This document shows positions 60,900 through 64,000 of a stretch of DNA of 64,000 bases, piece by piece (positions within the stretch are counted from its first letter, which is position 1; each line of letters opens with the position of its first letter). The notes beneath the pieces were generated by a model, which was not told the DNA's origin, searched no databases, and saw only the letters and a list, made by a program, of their open reading frames with translations. A program made the position numbers and the translations under genes. The stretch is taken from positions 5,828,001 through 5,892,000 of the forward strand of contig OX387607.1 of NCBI GenBank assembly GCA_947568835.1, in the 5' to 3' direction. This stretch comes from Protonemura montana (taxonomy: Eukaryota; Arthropoda; Insecta; Plecoptera; Nemouridae).

Positions 60900-62580
60900 G
60901 TTTGGCGAATTCGTGACATTAATTTTTTTTTTTAAACCTGAACCATCAGTGCATAGGACGCATGAAACATATTTTAATATTTCGCAGCGGATATTTTGTA
61001 TATTTTTAAGCAAAAATCATCTGCCTATTGTTTTAGAGTTTGCCTAGTAATTAATTTTGTCTTTCCTAACGAAATTAACGCGCTTTCACAAATTAATATC
61101 TCATAATCGTGGCGATATCAATATATTTTGCTGCCTCCACAAGCAACTTTGTTAAATAATTGTCAGCAGGATTTTGCACGTTGTTTCGTGGAGAACCAGG
61201 AAGGAAAGACCTGCATTGTATAATGTTGTTTATTTCACAAACTGTGCACTTTGTGCTCGCAGTTCGTCGGTTGGAAGTCAGCGTTAGGGATGCCCTGGTT
61301 TATTTTTGTCCCTACTTACCCTTCGTATGTTACAATTTTACAACAGAATTTTACAACAGAAAAATGGAATAGAGAATATCAGTGAGGAGACAGAAGAAAT
61401 CAGCACAAAGAATCTAGAAGAAAATATTTGGATAGGTAGATTAAGAACTAAACGTAATGAATAAGGAAATTTTGATTTTATCACATAACGTTAGGGCAAC
61501 CTCGAAAAATTGGCGTTTTTTCCATACACATAATTCGTTAGTTAAAAAACGCCAATGTATTCGAGTTCTTATTTCAGAAAATACACAATACATTAGTTTT
61601 TAAGTTATTGACCCTGATTATTTTGTTTAGATGCATTTAGGATGCTTGAACTAGGTAATTGTTATAATTTTATGTGGTTCTTTTGTTATCGGAAAATTGT
61701 CAGGACTGCTCAAACCTCTGAAGAAGTAACTAGTATATGTACGAAACGTCGGGAAATTTAGTAGCCCTTTACTTAACATTCAAAACCCAGTTCAAATAGT
61801 TTTTCTAAAAACTTGTGCTAAGGATAAATCAAGTAGACATGAGTCTAAAAACCATCGTTAGTACCTACTTAGTGATGGAATTTCCGGACAAAGCAATTAT
61901 TTAGTCATGACACCATAAAAAATAATGTTATCTCTAAATCACCATTACAATGAAGGGGAGAAAAATAATTGTACAGTGCGCTTTGCGGAGATGTTATAAT
62001 CTCCGAGATGTGGTAAGTAACTTGCATACTTACCACACTTTTGAATGACATTGTTAAAGATACCACTTGTGAACTCTACGGTATTTTCATAATTAAACAT
62101 GTACAATGGATTATCGTGTATCGCAGTAATAAAATACAATTTCTATCGTCCTTGGAATAATTGGCATTCTGGGCGAATTAATTCATTCTTGTCCACTTAT
62201 TTTCTAAGTCTCTCAGCTGCCTTCCTGGAGAGTTCGAAAATGATTGTTAAAGGAAATTACGATTTCATTAGATGGCGGCCACACCGGATGGCGATTGGCT
62301 ATCAGATATAATATGTGATGTGAGCATTAGCTATAATTATTGCAAAGCTCCGAAGTGTTCCACGTTTTTGATCAAGATAGTTGGGCATTAAAAAAAAAAC
62401 GGCATCTGTTTCCATGATCTTTACAGTCCCTCTAAAGCATCCCTCTAAAGCTATTTTTGACATAATTATTAGTGGAAACTAATTCTTAAAAAGGGATTTG
62501 AAATGGTATTTTCACTCACAGGCTAGATTTTATCTGTGGTAAGGTTTCAAAATAGTCTCAGGTTCGGAAGTGTGGCATGA
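60900..62580. other. Spacer between tail-to-tail cuticle genes 6 and 7
   Basis: AT-rich unique DNA between two inverted-repeat arms, with a hammerhead-like motif at 61,715-61,753. No gene is recognised; the frame at 61,160-61,372 has no similarity I can name. Confidence 0.5.
61715..61753 (+). ncRNA. Hammerhead-ribozyme-like motif, probably a Penelope-like element relic
   Basis: CTGAAGA (matching CUGANGA) is followed by a short GTA...TAC stem and then CGAAACGTCGGG, giving the GAAA core and a GUC cleavage triplet with a minimal stem III. CCT before and GGG after can form a short stem I. This arrangement is known from ribozymes carried by Penelope-like retroelements. No coding part of such an element is visible nearby, and activity is unproven. 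Confidence 0.4.
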
Positions 62581-62954
62581 TTAGACTAAGAGGATAGGAA
62601 TCAAGGAAAGAATGACCAAAAATATATATTTTGTAGAATGCAGTTTTTATTGTAAAAAGTTGTGTGTTTCTTAATATGCTAAATGGAGTATTTACAAAAT
62701 GAGCATCATTTTGAAATCTATGTAAGGAATTTAATAATTTAGCAATTTTCCGAAACAAACATCGAAATTCGTCCAGCTATGAAATCCGGCGGCCAGCTCT
62801 GACGACCGGGTTGGTCGCCCAGCCTTACCCCGCTTGCAGACTTCAAAACTCTCCAGTGTTGACCATTACAAGATTTCCTCGAGTCCGGCGCCCTCGCGTA
62901 CCATGCGTCCAGCGCAGGCGCGACTAGCCCGGACTCCGCGCTGCAGTCGACCGC
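62580..62954 (-). repeat. Inverted copy of the gene 6 3' flank (3'UTR of gene 7)
   Basis: Reverse complement of roughly 60,575-60,900, including the tail near AATTTCGATGTTTGTTTCGG and the poly(A) signal (minus-strand AATAAA at 62,646-62,651). It contains the conserved stem-loop at 62,881-62,936. With gene 7 it forms the right arm of a large imperfect palindrome. Confidence 0.88.
62881..62936 (-). other. Conserved 3'UTR stem-loop of cuticle gene 7
   Basis: The same 8-bp stem and 40-nt loop as the other array genes, on the opposite strand. Confidence 0.75.
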
Positions 62955-63896
62955 TTAGTAGTGGTGCGCGTACGCGCCGGCGTAGTGCGTCAGGGGATGC
63001 GACACGTGGCTGACGGACGAGTAGGAGGTGGCGTGGCTCAGAGCAGGGGTGTACACGGCGTGGTGCACGGGGGCGGCGTGGTGAACAATGGGCGCGTTGT
63101 AGGCGACGGCGTGGTGGGCGACGGGGTAGGCGGCGGCGACCAGGGGAGCGTTGTAGGCGACGGCGTGGTGGGCGACGGGGTGGGCGGCGGCGACCAGGGG
63201 AGCGTTGTAGGCGACGGCGTGGCTGGCGCTAGGGTAGGCGATGGCGGAGTGGGCAATGGGGTGCGCTCCGTAGGCGATGGCGGCAAGTCCACGCTTGTAT
63301 CGCAGGAAGTGGTTGGACTTGGCGATGGCATGGGCCTGGAAGTGGGCAGCCTTGGCAGCGGCGACCTCAACGGTGTCTCCGGTGGGCAGGGGAGCTCCGG
63401 CGGCGATGGCAACGGGGTCCACGAGACGAGCCTCAGAGGCAAGAGCAAGGGGAGCGGCGTGAGCGTATCCGTTGTAAGCCAGGGGCGAAGCGTGAGCGTA
63501 TCCGTTGTAAGCCAGGGGGGTGGCGTGAGCGTATCCGTTGTAAGCCAGAGGGGCGGCGTGAGCGTAGTGGCCAGCGGAGTAGGCAAGGGGAGCGGCGTGA
63601 GCGTAGGCTCCGTAGTTCCTGGCGGTGGCGGCGGCATGGGCCTGGAGGTGGGCAGCCTTGGCGGCGGCAACCTCAACAGTGTCTCCGGTGGGCAGGGGAG
63701 CGCCGGCGGCGATGGCGACGGGGTCGATCTGGCGGGCCTCGGAGGCGAGGGCGATGGGTCCGTGAGCGTATCCGTTGTACGCCAGGGGAGAGGCGTAGGG
63801 GCCGGCGTAAGCACCAGAGTACCCGTAGGCACCGAGACCGTTGTAGAGGTTGCCGGGGGCGGCGCACGCAGCGGCGAGAACGCACGCGAGGACAAT
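62955..63896 (-). CDS. Alanine-rich low-complexity cuticle protein (array gene 7), inverted, exon 1 outside the window
   Basis: The second exon (313 codons plus stop) of an array member on the minus strand. It starts right after an acceptor at 63,897-63,899 with [20 protein letters not shown]. By analogy the missing first exon encodes MNSL and lies to the right of 64,000. The N-terminal region differs from genes 2-6: [20 protein letters not shown] and [13 protein letters not shown], the last as in gene 1. It has two [14 protein letters not shown] modules, several NGYAHA repeats including ATPLAYN and ASPLAYN variants, HFLRYKRGL and two 18-residue His-rich units (one AAAYPVAHH). Its 3'UTR resembles gene 6 downstream but has the AACCC hairpin loop of genes 3-5. 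Confidence 0.9.
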   Translation of the reverse strand: MVLACVLAAACAAPGNLYNGLGAYGYSGAYAGPYASPLAYNGYAHGPIALASEARQIDPVAIAAGAPLPTGDTVEVAAAKAAHLQAHAAATARNYGAYAHAAPLAYSAGHYAHAAPLAYNGYAHATPLAYNGYAHASPLAYNGYAHAAPLALASEARLVDPVAIAAGAPLPTGDTVEVAAAKAAHFQAHAIAKSNHFLRYKRGLAAIAYGAHPIAHSAIAYPSASHAVAYNAPLVAAAHPVAHHAVAYNAPLVAAAYPVAHHAVAYNAPIVHHAAPVHHAVYTPALSHATSYSSVSHVSHPLTHYAGAYAHHY

Positions 63897-64000
63897 CTGC
63901 AAGGAGAGAACGCGATTAGCTTTAGAATTGTCAAACAATATTCCGAATCCTGTCAAGAAGCTGAATTTAAATTCTTGTTGGACAAGCCGCTTTGTTGAAT
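63897..64000 (-). other. Partial intron 1 of cuticle gene 7
   Basis: The sequence next to the acceptor (pyrimidine-rich TTCTCTCCTTGCAG) matches the intron ends of genes 3-6. The rest runs off the window edge. Confidence 0.7.

Overview
This window is nuclear DNA from an arthropod, most likely a crustacean-grade pancrustacean. The evidence is spliced genes with GT-AG introns, TATA boxes followed by an arthropod TCAGT initiator, a Rebers-Riddiford cuticle-protein domain of a form common in crustaceans, and decayed non-LTR retrotransposons. The exact taxon cannot be fixed from sequence alone.

The left half (1-26.4 kb) holds four conserved housekeeping genes. An NSD-type histone H3K36 methyltransferase (minus strand, 13 coding exons, 498-12,892) shares an intergenic promoter region with a divergent GH20 beta-hexosaminidase of the HEXD type (plus, 14,218-19,795). 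One intron of the hexosaminidase gene contains a truncated LINE. A RAB28 small GTPase (minus, 22,285-23,488) and ZCCHC4, an rRNA m6A methyltransferase (plus, 23,789-26,318), form a second divergent pair only 300 bp apart. All exon joins given here keep the reading frame: the spliced products are about 1,760, 620, 225 and 501 residues.

From 26.4 to about 38.2 kb there is no convincing gene. This gap holds repeat debris: a 5S-rRNA-derived fragment, a LINE remnant, short tandem repeats and a near-perfect 13-bp hairpin.

The right part (38.2-64 kb) is a tandem array of seven cuticle-protein genes. Each has a TATA/Inr promoter and a four-codon first exon (MNSL) split from the rest of the signal peptide by a phase-0 intron; for gene 7 exon 1 lies outside the window. 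Gene 1 carries a chitin-binding Rebers-Riddiford domain. Genes 2-7 lack that domain and consist of Ala/Pro/Tyr/His-rich repeats, a recurring [20 protein letters not shown] module and a conserved RYKR dibasic site. Genes 2-6 run on the plus strand; gene 7 is inverted, tail to tail with gene 6. The roughly 250-bp promoters, the coding exons and the first ~200 bp of the 3'UTRs are almost identical between copies, while introns differ. The spacers fall into two duplicated classes: A after genes 2 and 3, B after genes 4 and 5. A LINE sits in the second copy of spacer B and not in the first, giving an empty/filled site pair. The array looks like concertedly evolving, co-regulated exoskeleton genes with conserved 3'UTR stem-loops.
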